Positions 7,630 to 16,532 of a stretch of 38,214 bases of DNA are shown piece by piece (position 1 is the stretch's first letter; every line of letters begins with the position of its first letter). The stretch covers positions 1-38,214 of the forward strand of contig JARGFS010000013.1 of NCBI GenBank assembly GCA_029211095.1. The letters run 5' to 3'. The position numbers were made by a program, and so were the translations under genes. This DNA comes from a bacterium. GTDB taxonomy: Bacteria > Zixibacteria > MSB-5A5 > GN15 > FEB-12. The notes below the pieces were generated by a model. That model was not told the DNA's origin. It made no database searches and worked only from the letters and a program-made list of their open reading frames with translations.

Positions 7630-8808
7630 ATGACTGATGAAAACAAAAAAGCCTCCAGGAAATTCGAGACACGTACGGTTCAGACCGGTCAGGTAGGCGG
7701 AGATGAGACCGGAGCGGTCAGCAGTCCGATCTTCCCCAGTTCCACCTATAGAGTGAAATATCCGGGGGATGAATCCGGGTATGTTTATTCGCGTTGGTCC
7801 AACCCGACCCGCCAGGCGGTAGAGGAGGGACTGGCCAATCTGGAAGAGGGTTCCCATGCCTACGCTTTTGCATCCGGGCTGGCCGCGCTCAATGGCGTTA
7901 TGCATCTGTTGAAATCAGGTGACCACCTGGTAGCGGTAGATGACCTGTATGGCGGCAGTCACCGCCAGTTTGAACATCTGCGTCGGCAATACGGAATTGA
8001 GATCACTTATATTGACGGACAGACGCCTGAAAATTTTACCCACGCTATCAAGCCCAACACGAGATTGTTCTGGCTGGAAACACCCACCAACCCGCTCCTG
8101 AGACTGGTAGATATTGAAGCGGTAGTCGCAATTGCGCGCGAGAAGAAGATTCTGGTGGGGGTCGACAACACCTTTGCCACTCCTTATCTTCAGAAACCGC
8201 TCAACCTCGGGGCGGATATCGTCCTGCACTCACTGTCCAAGTATCTGGGTGGTCATTGTGACCTGATCGGTGGCGCTCTGATTACCAACGACAGCGAGCT
8301 GGCGGAAAAACTGCGTTTCTCTCAGTACGCGGTCGGTGGTGCCCTGGGTCCGTTTGAGTCCTGGCTGGTTCTGCGCGGGATGAAAACTCTTCATGTGCGG
8401 ATGGACCGACACTGCGAGAATGCCGCAAAGGTAGCTGACTTTCTGAAACAGTCTGATCTGGTGGAACATGTTTACTACCCCGGTCTTGATGGAACGCCTC
8501 TGCCTAATGCAATGAAGCAGGGGGGCGGGATGGTCTCTTTTGATCTGAAGGCGGAGATTGAAATTGTCAAACAGTTTACGATGGCTACCGAAGTTTTTGT
8601 TCTGGCGGAATCATTGGGCGGGGTAGAATCCCTGGTCAATCATCCGGCCCTTATGACTCATGCCTCTATCCCGAAAGAAATCCGACTGGCCAATGGAATA
8701 ACCGATGGCCTCATCCGGCTTTCGGTTGGACTGGAGCATATTGATGATCTCCTGGCCGACCTCCGGCAGGCGCTCGAAAAAATCCGATGTACAGTAAGGA
8801 CGGCGTAG
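7630..8808 (+). CDS. Cystathionine gamma-lyase family PLP enzyme
   Basis: A 392-residue fold-type I enzyme of the Cys/Met metabolism family. With the preceding gene it would complete reverse transsulfuration by splitting cystathionine into cysteine, 2-oxobutyrate and ammonia. YSRWSNPTRQAVEEGLANLE (~residues 50-70) is the family's cofactor/tetramer segment, DNTFATPYLQKPL (~178-190) contains the PLP-binding Asp, and HSLSKYLGGH puts the Schiff-base lysine at 204. An AGACAGG site precedes the ATG. It lies 15 bases after the cystathionine beta-synthase gene. Cystathionine gamma-synthase or methionine gamma-lyase activity is possible from sequence alone; the gene pair favours the lyase. Confidence 0.87.
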   Translation: MTDENKKASRKFETRTVQTGQVGGDETGAVSSPIFPSSTYRVKYPGDESGYVYSRWSNPTRQAVEEGLANLEEGSHAYAFASGLAALNGVMHLLKSGDHLVAVDDLYGGSHRQFEHLRRQYGIEITYIDGQTPENFTHAIKPNTRLFWLETPTNPLLRLVDIEAVVAIAREKKILVGVDNTFATPYLQKPLNLGADIVLHSLSKYLGGHCDLIGGALITNDSELAEKLRFSQYAVGGALGPFESWLVLRGMKTLHVRMDRHCENAAKVADFLKQSDLVEHVYYPGLDGTPLPNAMKQGGGMVSFDLKAEIEIVKQFTMATEVFVLAESLGGVESLVNHPALMTHASIPKEIRLANGITDGLIRLSVGLEHIDDLLADLRQALEKIRCTVRTA

Positions 8809-8959
8809 AGCTGTCCACCCCCGGTTTTGTAATTCTAATTACTTTTCTTCAGCAATAAGCTGATTCGATACAAGCAAAATAAAACTCTCCGTTCCTGATT
8901 CTAAAGCGGAGATTATGCATCGCAATAGACTACAACAAATATAGAGAAGGAGTTTTCAA

Positions 8960-9769
8960 ATGAAAATCACCAGCTTTGACCTGGTCGCATCAGACTACAC
9001 GACCAGAGTTTCCCCCAGTCGCTTCAGTCAGTTTCTTGCTCTCATTCATGAGATAGGCATCAACGGATCAGAGCGAGTTCTGGACATCGGGGCCGGCCCC
9101 GGAATCCTCTCTTTGGAGATCGCCCGTCGGCTTGACCGGGGAGGTTCCCTGCTCGGTATTGATCTGGCTCCCAATATGGTTCACTTGGCTCGCACCAACG
9201 CGGCCAACAGCAATTTCACCAACACCGCTTTTGAAATCGGGGATGCGCTTGGATTGCAGTTTGAAGATAACAGTTTCGATGTTATTGTCTCTTCGAACGC
9301 TTTTCCCTGGGTACCGGACCGGAAGAAGTTCTTATCCGAAGTTCTCCGGGTACTCAAGCCGAGCGGTCGGTTTGGATTGGTGGCTCTGTCTGACAAATGT
9401 TACAATGAATTCAGTTCAACCATTTCTAATATCGGGCGTGAACATCCGGACCTCTTCCCGCGTATGGAGCCGTTTGCCATGATGGGAGCAAAGCTGCACA
9501 GCCTGACCGAACTTGACCATGTGGTCCGCGGAGCCGGTTTTGATATCCAGCGCAATTTTGTTCTCTCAACGGAGGAGAAGATCACTCCCGGCGACTATCT
9601 CCAGAGAATCAATGCGATTGTTAACGAGAACTATCTGGACCATCTGGATTCCGACGGCAAGCGGGAGAAGGTGCGTAATCTGATCTTTCAGAGTCTTCTG
9701 GCTCGTAACGGAAGTCTGAACATCACTGAGTCTTCGGTCTTTGTGATTGCGCGCAAACAGGCCGCTTAG
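8960..9769 (+). CDS. Class I SAM-dependent methyltransferase
   Basis: A 269-residue protein with the Rossmann-like methyltransferase fold. Motif I is VLDIGAGPGILSLEIAR (residues ~40-56). An acidic residue at the end of beta-2 follows in LLGIDLAPNMVHLAR, then EIGDALGLQFEDNSFDVIVS (motifs II/III) and VLRVLKPSGRFGLVAL. This is the UbiE/type 11 pattern. The acceptor is unknown. A strong AGAAGGAG site lies about seven bases before the ATG. A 150-base gap separates it from the cysteine operon. Its last four bases overlap the 3' end of the convergent bshB1. Confidence 0.85.
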   Translation: MKITSFDLVASDYTTRVSPSRFSQFLALIHEIGINGSERVLDIGAGPGILSLEIARRLDRGGSLLGIDLAPNMVHLARTNAANSNFTNTAFEIGDALGLQFEDNSFDVIVSSNAFPWVPDRKKFLSEVLRVLKPSGRFGLVALSDKCYNEFSSTISNIGREHPDLFPRMEPFAMMGAKLHSLTELDHVVRGAGFDIQRNFVLSTEEKITPGDYLQRINAIVNENYLDHLDSDGKREKVRNLIFQSLLARNGSLNITESSVFVIARKQAA

Positions 9770-10485
9770 TGTTCATCACAGATGGCCAACGTCATAATAT
9801 CGCCCACCAGGACCGGCTCAACGGCCACAAAGCCCTGACCGTAGAGGCAGCGGGCCATAGAACCAAACGACCGTGACATGGAAGTCAGGTGTTCAATGTA
9901 GTCCTTTGATTTGGCCGGATTGAGAAACTGGGACTTATGCGCTGAGAGCGCCGCGATCCACTGATCAAAGTGCGGCGTTATGTCGACCACAAAATTGGGC
10001 AGCACCTGTGGGGGGAGGAAGTAATGGAAGACTCTTTCAACCAGGTGCGGCTCACCGGGCACATCAGCCTTTTTCAGGGCGGCCAGGTTGGCAGCATTGA
10101 TCGTTATGATTCCGGAGGCAACATGATCCGGATGTGACTGCCTTCGGCCGTGACCAACATGCGGGTAGGGGCAGAGGATGATCCGGGGACGGGTGCGTCG
10201 GATGATTGCGGCCAGGTCCAGACGATGTTGATAGTTATCCTCTAATTTTGTATCCCCCCAGTCGAAAGTTTTGATGACGTCGGCCCCGAGAATCTCGGCC
10301 GCCTCGGCTACTTCCTGCTGCCTGATCTCCGGAGTTCCACCGGTCCCCATCTCTCCCTGGGTCATAATGACAAGTCCGCAGCGGTAACCGCGTTTGTTAA
10401 GATCAATCAGAACACCGCCGGTGCCGACCTCGACATCATCCGGGTGGGCTCCAATCGACAACAGGTCATATCTCTGTTCTGCCAT
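9766..10485 (-). CDS. bshB1: Bacillithiol biosynthesis deacetylase BshB1
   Basis: A 239-residue LmbE/PIG-L family zinc deacetylase. GAHPDDVE (residues 12-19) and HPDH (118-121) carry the zinc ligands and catalytic Asp. The segments TQGEMGTGGTPEIRQQEV and PHVGHGRRQSHPDH are typical of BshB1, which removes acetate from N-acetylglucosaminyl-malate so that BshC can add cysteine. It therefore uses the product of the cysteine genes nearby, but it is on the other strand and not in their operon. No bshA or bshC is seen in the window. A mycothiol-type or other LmbE deacetylase is less likely. Confidence 0.88.
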   Translation of the reverse strand: MAEQRYDLLSIGAHPDDVEVGTGGVLIDLNKRGYRCGLVIMTQGEMGTGGTPEIRQQEVAEAAEILGADVIKTFDWGDTKLEDNYQHRLDLAAIIRRTRPRIILCPYPHVGHGRRQSHPDHVASGIITINAANLAALKKADVPGEPHLVERVFHYFLPPQVLPNFVVDITPHFDQWIAALSAHKSQFLNPAKSKDYIEHLTSMSRSFGSMARCLYGQGFVAVEPVLVGDIMTLAICDEH

Positions 10486-10500
10486 AACTCCTCACAAATC

Positions 10501-10536
10501 AAAAAAAACCCGGAAGAGTCTTAACTCTCCCGGGTT
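10501..10536 (-). terminator. Rho-independent terminator for the 11847-10555 operon
   Basis: AACCCGG (10507-10513) pairs with CCGGGTT (10530-10536), with an inner AGAGT/ACTCT helix. The run of A at 10501-10508 reads as a U-tract on the minus strand. It lies just past the stop of the esterase-like gene at 10555, before the bshB1 start. Confidence 0.88.
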
Positions 10537-10554
10537 ATTATCTTCAACAGAATG

Positions 10555-11847
10555 CTACTTTACTTTTCCAAAATTATTGGAATGGAAAATCAACATTTCA
10601 CGCATCAACTCATAAAGATACTGGTCATGAGTGGCAGGGTTGCCATCTGAGCCCATATACTCTTTTGTCTGAACATCGAAACTGTACGGCGGATTCTTGA
10701 GTGTCTCAACAAAGGACTGGGTCTGCTCATTAAAACCAAGACGAGCCTCCTTGGAGGAGAAGACCATTATATCGGCTTCAGAAAGTGGCGTAGCGCCGTA
10801 CGTTGAGCGGAAGTACTCCATGATGTTTTCCAGGTTGTTATCAAGCCAGATATTCCAGACGGGCGGGTAGGCGTTACCATTCCCATCGAACGGAAGATGG
10901 AAACCGATATCGAGATTCTTGTGCTGATATTTGTTCTGGATCAGAGTCACCGTATCCGAATTTATGAAGACGGAATCGATCTGAGTCTGGAAGCCAATCG
11001 GGTCCGGGAAGCCAGGTGCGAAGATGTTAATCCGTGTCCACCAAACGTCAGTGATGTGTGGTGTAAAGGCCATAGCGCCGCCAATGAAGAGGCGAGAAAC
11101 ATTCCAGACTCCGGATGAATCAAAGCTGCGATAGGTGCTGGCATCCAGTCCCTGCTCGGTGAGAGCGTCATCAAACAGGCTCATCAGTCCGCTGTTTCCA
11201 AAAGGACCATCAAAGTCCAGCGGTCCATCACCAACTGCTATTGATGTAAATGTATTCGGATTCAGGATAGCCGCTCTCATAGCGCCATAAGCGCCCTGAC
11301 CAAAACCACCAATGGCGCGTTTGGCCGGTGAATCCAGGAGTGGGAACTGAGTGTTCAGATAGTCAATCAGTGAGCCCCCGATTATACCATCGTAATCTCC
11401 GGCAAACGGGGACGACCCGGCAAAAAAGTAGCCGCCAAACACTTTGTCATTGCTGAGACAGGTGATGATCATCGGCCGGATAATGCCTTCGGCAATCATT
11501 TCATCAGCCAGTTCCTGCAGACCATGATTGAAATAATAGTACTGGTTCCTATCCTGCGGAGGGAGAAGCACCAGCAACGGTACGGCTTCGGCAGTTCCGT
11601 ACGGCGGAGGCACGGAAGCTTCGGGAATATAAGTAGCCATTTCCTGCAGGCGGAACTCGTTCCGAATCTGGAAAGTGAGTTCCGGATAGAAGTCATGCAC
11701 CGAAGGAACAATTCTGAAATCCTGCGGAGTACGAATGAAGTCACTATCGGCAGTGACGGGAACATTGGTTCCCCGATCCGAGCAACCGGCCAGTAGAAGC
11801 AGCGCCAGACCAAAAGTTATGAACAGATATTTTAGAGACCTATACAT
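10555..11847 (-). CDS. Esterase-fold lipoprotein lacking the nucleophile serine
   Basis: A 430-residue exported lipoprotein (lipobox L-L-A-G-C, Cys22) with an alpha/beta-hydrolase domain of the esterase D/putative esterase kind. AVPLLVLLPPQ begins the fold (~88). The nucleophile elbow reads IGGFGQGAYGAM (179-190), where relatives have G-x-S-x-G-G-Y-G-A. The Ser position is Gly183, so normal ester hydrolysis is unlikely. The C-terminal half has no family I recognise. AAGGAG lies seven bases before the ATG. The gene starts 11 bases after the FadL-like gene, so the two are co-transcribed and end at the terminator at 10501-10536. It may be a binding or scaffold protein at the outer membrane. Confidence 0.75.
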   Translation of the reverse strand: MYRSLKYLFITFGLALLLLAGCSDRGTNVPVTADSDFIRTPQDFRIVPSVHDFYPELTFQIRNEFRLQEMATYIPEASVPPPYGTAEAVPLLVLLPPQDRNQYYYFNHGLQELADEMIAEGIIRPMIITCLSNDKVFGGYFFAGSSPFAGDYDGIIGGSLIDYLNTQFPLLDSPAKRAIGGFGQGAYGAMRAAILNPNTFTSIAVGDGPLDFDGPFGNSGLMSLFDDALTEQGLDASTYRSFDSSGVWNVSRLFIGGAMAFTPHITDVWWTRINIFAPGFPDPIGFQTQIDSVFINSDTVTLIQNKYQHKNLDIGFHLPFDGNGNAYPPVWNIWLDNNLENIMEYFRSTYGATPLSEADIMVFSSKEARLGFNEQTQSFVETLKNPPYSFDVQTKEYMGSDGNPATHDQYLYELMREMLIFHSNNFGKVK

Positions 11848-11858
11848 GTCTGCACTCC

Positions 11859-13349
11859 TTAGAACCGGTAATTGATCGATAAAACGGTTTCGTAGGTTTC
11901 GGCTTTATAAGTGCCGGCGAAGTTATCAAAGCTTCCGTCATCATCCAAGTCAGTCAATTGACTTACGGTTAGGTCGGAGCCCTTGACATAACTGCTGGCA
12001 AATCCGAGATCCCACTGCTGGATATGGAAGGTGAATCCTCCGCTAAAGCCGACTTTGGTGCCGGTATCAACCAGCTGAGGTGAAATCATATCATTGGCCC
12101 GCGCCGGTGACTGATCAATGGAGGCACCCCCCATGAGAGTCACGAGGCTTGACACTTCGTAAGTGACTCCACCCATAAGTTTGATGGCATCACTCCAGTC
12201 AACCGGGCGACTGATATCGGCCAGCAGGAACTGGCGGGCGGCGTCCGATGAATCTACCGAAGTTGACAGTCCGTGGTGGTTGGTGTACTCAAACTGTAAT
12301 CCTTCGTAATCGGACCAGAAAGTGTACTCAGCATCCAACGCCAGCAGCAACTTGTCATTGTGCTGGTATGCAACACCTGCGCCGATTGAAGGGGGAAGGT
12401 CCAGGGTAGCTTCAAAGTCCGCGGTGTCCGCCACTCTGGAGCCGTTGGTGAAGACCCACATCGGCTGTCCGATGTTGAATTCAATCGCGCCGTAAGGCAG
12501 ATAAGGAAGGAACGGCATATCATAGTTCAGAACCGCTGTACCACTCACATTGATATTGAAAGGAACATTAGCGGTCAGGGCCAGGCGGGTTTTTTCGTTT
12601 AATTGATAAAGCGCACCGGTCCTGATTCCAAACCCGTATCCGTTGCCATCATTTGATGCCAGCTCAGTAATCTTCTCAATATTCTGAGTCTGGAGACCAA
12701 ACTCAGCCAGCCGATCCCAAAAGGGATTGCGACGGAATAGTATATCGTTGTACAGAAGATCTGCTCTGAGCAGCTGGAGGCCAACGCCGACCGAGAGTTT
12801 CTCTTCCATAAATTTGCGGGCGGCCGTTGCCTGGAATGCGACAACATCAAGATTGTTGCGGTACTGATCACCGGCGGCATTGAGAGTGTTGTTGTAAGCG
12901 TCCGGATGCTGGTACAGTTCCCAGGTTATGTTGTAGTCGAAGGGTTGGTAGACAGAGAGTCCGAAAACAGTTTCGCCCCAGACCGGCAAACGGAAAACCG
13001 CGCCCAATGACGGATTTGAGAGAACTTCGTGGAAGTTGTTAATGTCGTGCCCGTTGAAGATTCCGGGCTGGCTCCAGCCTGAACCACCGGGGTAAGTGTA
13101 GTCGGGGTTCAACTGATTGCGATGGTGCACAAAGGCGGCGTTGAAACCAAGCTGGTTGTCATAGACATCAGCATATCCAGCCGGATTATAGTAGGCTGCC
13201 GACCAGTCGTTTGCGATGGCGCGAAATGCCCCGGATGTTGCCCGAGCCGTGGTACCGACAGCAGTGTTTTCAAAGCCGCTGGCCAATATCCCCGGTACAA
13301 TAAGGGACGAAACAATCAAGACAAAGGCCGAGAATCTCAAAATCCTCAT
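11859..13349 (-). CDS. FadL/OMPP1-family outer-membrane transport protein
   Basis: A 496-residue barrel protein. A signal peptide ending near ILAS is followed by GFENTAVGTTARATSGAFRA and then WSAAYYNPAGYAD, the N-terminal hatch and NPA turn of FadL-like proteins. The C-terminus alternates hydrophobic and polar residues and ends in NYRF, an outer-membrane insertion signal. The ATG at 13349 is preferred over the one at 13355 because CGGAG sits six bases before it and directly abuts the earlier ATG. FadL proteins take up fatty acids or other hydrophobic compounds; the substrate here is unknown. It heads a two-gene operon with the esterase-like lipoprotein. Confidence 0.88.
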   Translation of the reverse strand: MRILRFSAFVLIVSSLIVPGILASGFENTAVGTTARATSGAFRAIANDWSAAYYNPAGYADVYDNQLGFNAAFVHHRNQLNPDYTYPGGSGWSQPGIFNGHDINNFHEVLSNPSLGAVFRLPVWGETVFGLSVYQPFDYNITWELYQHPDAYNNTLNAAGDQYRNNLDVVAFQATAARKFMEEKLSVGVGLQLLRADLLYNDILFRRNPFWDRLAEFGLQTQNIEKITELASNDGNGYGFGIRTGALYQLNEKTRLALTANVPFNINVSGTAVLNYDMPFLPYLPYGAIEFNIGQPMWVFTNGSRVADTADFEATLDLPPSIGAGVAYQHNDKLLLALDAEYTFWSDYEGLQFEYTNHHGLSTSVDSSDAARQFLLADISRPVDWSDAIKLMGGVTYEVSSLVTLMGGASIDQSPARANDMISPQLVDTGTKVGFSGGFTFHIQQWDLGFASSYVKGSDLTVSQLTDLDDDGSFDNFAGTYKAETYETVLSINYRF

Positions 13350-13848
13350 TCTCATCTCCGTATCTTAAACAATTAACTCTAAATCATCTCCATGATGCAG
13401 CTATTTTGACTCCAAAGTTCGGTTATGACCAGGTTGGGAGTTCCCGCACCTATCAATCCCTGTGTGAGCCGAAAAAGGCAACATCGGGTCGTTTCAAACA
13501 GGCAGTAAAATTACCAAATGGCCATAATAATGTCAAGCGATAACCCCTTATAATACAAAGTCCTTTCCGCAACGGCGGGGTTCGTTTGCAGCCATTTCGG
13601 CCTTCACTTGTGCCGTGATATAGACGGATCAGAATTCCCAGTGTGAAATGGAAAAGCAATCCAATTTTGGCACCAATTTGGGGGTAATTGACGGTCGCAT
13701 TGCTTCCAATTCCCGGCCATGATTTTGGAAAATAATTCCCATAGCTCTGGAATCTGTTTCTTTTTGAAACAGTCAGAAGCTCGGTTTGAGGCTTCGCCCG
13801 CATCCTTAGTTGCTTGTATGACAGGGTGTTAGGACAATTTTGGGGAGT
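13350..13848. other. Long intergenic region upstream of the polysaccharide genes
   Basis: About 500 bases between divergent genes. I see no convincing gene. A 134-codon minus frame at 13453-13857 has no family resemblance and no ribosome site. The part near the exporter gene holds the CTGTTTC-N5-GAAACAG dyad and the sigma-54 promoter, listed separately. Confidence 0.6.
13754..13772. promoter_or_regulatory. Inverted repeat, possible enhancer-binding-protein site
   Basis: CTGTTTC, five T residues, GAAACAG: perfect seven-base arms. It lies about 80 bases upstream of the sigma-54 promoter at 13849, the usual distance for the upstream site of a sigma-54 activator. I did not find the same dyad upstream of the second sigma-54 promoter. 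Confidence 0.4.
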
Positions 13849-13864
13849 TGGCATCATCCTTGCA
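13849..13864 (+). promoter_or_regulatory. Sigma-54 promoter of the polysaccharide export gene
   Basis: TGGCATCATCCTTGCA: GG at 13850-13851 and GC at 13862-13863 are exactly 12 bases apart as in the -24/-12 consensus TGGCAC-N5-TTGCA. Only the C at the sixth position differs. Transcription would start near 13875, about 58 bases before the SLBB exporter ATG. An activator ATPase would be needed. Confidence 0.75.
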
Positions 13865-13932
13865 AAAGAAGAGAGCGGAAGTAACAGTGAATCTGTCCGG
13901 CGCTGATATCGGGCAAACTCAGGAAGGTAAAT

Positions 13933-16239
13933 ATGGTTCGCAAGATTTCGATCATAACGATTCTGGTTATTGTGCTGGTCTCGTTAAACTGGTTTCGTGA
14001 GTTAATGGCGGCTGATCTGAGTACCATTTCTCCCGCCGAGCGGGCAAGAATTCAGGAACAATGGGATCAGGCAAAAGAATTGGAAGCGGATCAGGAGAGC
14101 CGGTACCAGACTCCGGATATCTTTGGGTCTAACGAGAAACCGGGCACTCAATTGGCTTCCAGTCAGAACACACCGGAATCCGGATCTTCTGCAGGCAGCA
14201 GGACGGCTGTTCTTCTGCCGTTTGGCAGAGAGCTGTTTCGCGGAGCGAGGCCGGACGAACCACCCATGGAAGTGGCTTCGGCCTCCGACTATGTGCTTGG
14301 CCCCGGTGACAACCTGATCATATATCTGTGGGGCCGAGTAGAAAAGCAATACGATCTGACTCTCGACCGTGAAGGAAAGCTGTTTATCCCGCAGGTGGGG
14401 GAGATACTTGGCTGGGGACTGACTTTGGAAGAATTTTCAAGGAACGCCAAACGGAGCTTCTCGAAAGTTTTTTCAGAATTTGAGCTTACGGTCTCACTGG
14501 GCAAGATTCGCTCCATCCGGGTTTATTTGACCGGCGAAGTTGAGCGGCCCGGTGCCTACACGGTTAGTTCGCTGACTTCAATGTTCGATGCCATCTATGA
14601 TGCCGGTGGACCAAACGAGCGCGGGTCGATGAGGAACATCCAACTTAAGCGGCAGGGGGAGCTGGTTGCGGAGATCGATCTGTACAAATTGCTGCTTGAA
14701 GGGGACAATAGCTCTGATATCAGACTGAAGACCGGTGATGCTATCTTTGTCCCGGTTGCGGGACCACGTATTGCGGTATCGGGAGAGATTAATCGTCCGG
14801 CTATCTACGAGTTGAAGGGAGAATCAACCGCATCGCAGATTCTTCAGCTGGCTGGTCGTCCGACCGCCCGGGCCCGACTGGACCGGGTTATGCTGGAACG
14901 CATTGGTGAAAAGCGGGAATGGGAGATTCAGGATCTGGACCTGTCCGGAGCAGAGACAACCAGTGAATTCCCGCTAAAAGATGGCGACCGATTAACGGTT
15001 CACTCCATCTTTGAATTTGAACGCAACCGGATCGGAATATTTGGCCATGTCCGGCATCCCGGATATTATGAACAGTCAGATACAACTCGCGTATCCGACC
15101 TGATTCAACAGGGGAAACTTCAGCCGTACGATGTCTTCATGGAACGGGCCGACCTCTTCCGGCGTCATCAGGATTCCCGGACAGAGATCATCCCGATCAG
15201 CCTGTCCGCCCTTTTTGACGGTGATGAAACCCAGGATATCTGCCTTCGCGAGATGGACTCACTCCATATCTACTCCAACCGGAATGTGAAGTGGGAAAAA
15301 TTTGTCTATGTTGAAGGGGAGGTACGTCATCCCGGTCGCTACCCTCTTTATGAGAAGATGTACGTTTCTGATCTGATCTTTTTGGCCGGTTCACTGGTGC
15401 CGCAGGCCACCCGGCAACGGGGCGAGATTGCCCGGTTGGACAGCCTGGGTGAGGTGACTATCCGGTACTTCTCGCTGGACGAAAACGCCGACTACCTGCT
15501 TCAGGAGAACGATCATGTCTACGTGCGCCAGATTCCACAATGGCAACTCCACCCCACGGTCGCAATTGAAGGGGAGGTCAGGTATCCGGGGGAATACATG
15601 TTGTCAGCGCGACGGGAAACCCTTTATGGCCTGTTCACTCGGGCGGGCGGATTTACTGATCGGGCTTTTCCCAAAGGAATAGTTGTCGAGCGGAAATCTA
15701 TTGAACAGAATCTTGAACGAATCAAAATCAATGATCTCATTGGCAATACACAGCCTGTTGTAGTTGATTCTCTGGGAGCGGAAAAAATACAGACCTCCCT
15801 GGTATATAGCGCTACTTCGCTCAATCGTATCATCATTGATACGGAAGAGTTGCTGGGCTCCAAAGGGGAACGCGGCGATATCGTACTCCAGCCTGATGAC
15901 CGCATCTTTGTTCCCACAGTTCCTTCGGGAATCTCTGTTTTGGGAGCGGTGGGAGCCAACGGAACTATAAAGTTTGAATCCAATCGGAATGTGAACAGCT
16001 ATGTTAACCGGGCCGGTGGCTTTACCCGGAGAGCAGACAAAGATGAGGCCAGACTAATCCGTGCGACCGGCGAAGTCATCTCCGGTAAGGATGCGTTGAA
16101 AGCAAAAGCGGAACTGGGGGATATCGTTTTTGTCCCGACCAAAATTGAAAAAGAGAAAAACTGGTTCAAAAATTTCTCAACCACCATGAGTGCGGTAACC
16201 GGAATTCTGACTTCGGTCTATATTGTGAGTAAGATTTAG
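13933..16239 (+). CDS. Polysaccharide export protein with multiple SLBB domains
   Basis: A 768-residue exported protein with a signal peptide (residues 1-27, ending LMA-AD) rather than a lipobox. A Wza-type poly-export domain begins at ~115 (YVLGPGDNLIIYLWGRVEKQ). It is followed by about six SLBB units, each with a recognisable G-x-V-x-x-P-G-x-Y start: TGEVERPGAYTV, SGEINRPAIYEL, FGHVRHPGYYEQ, EGEVRHPGRYPL, EGEVRYPGEYML and LGAVGANGTIKF. A hydrophobic stretch ends the protein. It probably forms the periplasmic/outer-membrane channel for an exopolysaccharide or capsule. It is about twice the length of Wza, as in many FCB and Deltaproteobacteria-like relatives. AGGAAGG precedes the ATG. It is driven by the sigma-54 promoter at 13849. 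Confidence 0.9.
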   Translation: MVRKISIITILVIVLVSLNWFRELMAADLSTISPAERARIQEQWDQAKELEADQESRYQTPDIFGSNEKPGTQLASSQNTPESGSSAGSRTAVLLPFGRELFRGARPDEPPMEVASASDYVLGPGDNLIIYLWGRVEKQYDLTLDREGKLFIPQVGEILGWGLTLEEFSRNAKRSFSKVFSEFELTVSLGKIRSIRVYLTGEVERPGAYTVSSLTSMFDAIYDAGGPNERGSMRNIQLKRQGELVAEIDLYKLLLEGDNSSDIRLKTGDAIFVPVAGPRIAVSGEINRPAIYELKGESTASQILQLAGRPTARARLDRVMLERIGEKREWEIQDLDLSGAETTSEFPLKDGDRLTVHSIFEFERNRIGIFGHVRHPGYYEQSDTTRVSDLIQQGKLQPYDVFMERADLFRRHQDSRTEIIPISLSALFDGDETQDICLREMDSLHIYSNRNVKWEKFVYVEGEVRHPGRYPLYEKMYVSDLIFLAGSLVPQATRQRGEIARLDSLGEVTIRYFSLDENADYLLQENDHVYVRQIPQWQLHPTVAIEGEVRYPGEYMLSARRETLYGLFTRAGGFTDRAFPKGIVVERKSIEQNLERIKINDLIGNTQPVVVDSLGAEKIQTSLVYSATSLNRIIIDTEELLGSKGERGDIVLQPDDRIFVPTVPSGISVLGAVGANGTIKFESNRNVNSYVNRAGGFTRRADKDEARLIRATGEVISGKDALKAKAELGDIVFVPTKIEKEKNWFKNFSTTMSAVTGILTSVYIVSKI

Positions 16240-16270
16240 AAAATACCATCTTCACTGGTTACCTTCCTGC

Positions 16271-16310
16271 GGCACCGGGTCAAGTCAGATCCGGTGTCGT
16301 ATTTTTTTTA
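16271..16310 (+). terminator. Rho-independent terminator after the SLBB exporter gene
   Basis: GGCACCGG (from 16271) pairs with CCGGTGTC (to about 16298) across a 12-base loop, followed by eight T residues at about 16302-16309. It separates the exporter transcript from the next sigma-54 unit. Confidence 0.8.
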
Positions 16311-16334
16311 CTTGGAGTAGGAATAATTTTTCGC

Positions 16335-16366
16335 CAAAACGGGAAGAGGCTGCCCGTTTTTTCTCC
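16335..16366. terminator. Second hairpin with T-run, possibly bidirectional
   Basis: AAACGGG, a nine-base loop, CCCGTTT and further T residues. A-rich sequence on the 5' side makes it usable on both strands. It stands 25 bases after the first terminator, so it is a back-up or serves readthrough. Confidence 0.6.
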
Positions 16367-16464
16367 CCCTTTCACAGGCAGTGACAATCTAACACGAGCG
16401 AAGCTGTAACTTGCTGTAGTACAATATATTACGGTGACCAGTTTCTCCTGACTTCTCGGCTTGT

Positions 16465-16480
16465 TGGCACTGAAATTGCC
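16465..16480 (+). promoter_or_regulatory. Sigma-54 promoter of the HisC-like/sugar transferase operon
   Basis: TGGCACTGAAATTGCC: TGGCAC is the perfect -24 element, and TTGC follows at the exact -12 spacing (GG at 16466-16467, GC at 16478-16479). The start of transcription would be near 16491, about 42 bases before the ATG at 16533. This is the best sigma-54 match in the window. Confidence 0.85.
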
Positions 16481-16532
16481 ATAATAAAAGGTAGAATAAC
16501 AGCCAGGCATGAACTTATTGAAAGGACTCAAT

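Noticed and set aside
13453-13857. A 134-codon frame on the minus strand in the gap before the SLBB exporter
   Set aside because: No family resemblance, no ribosome site, and it crosses the sigma-54 promoter of the other strand; better explained as chance.
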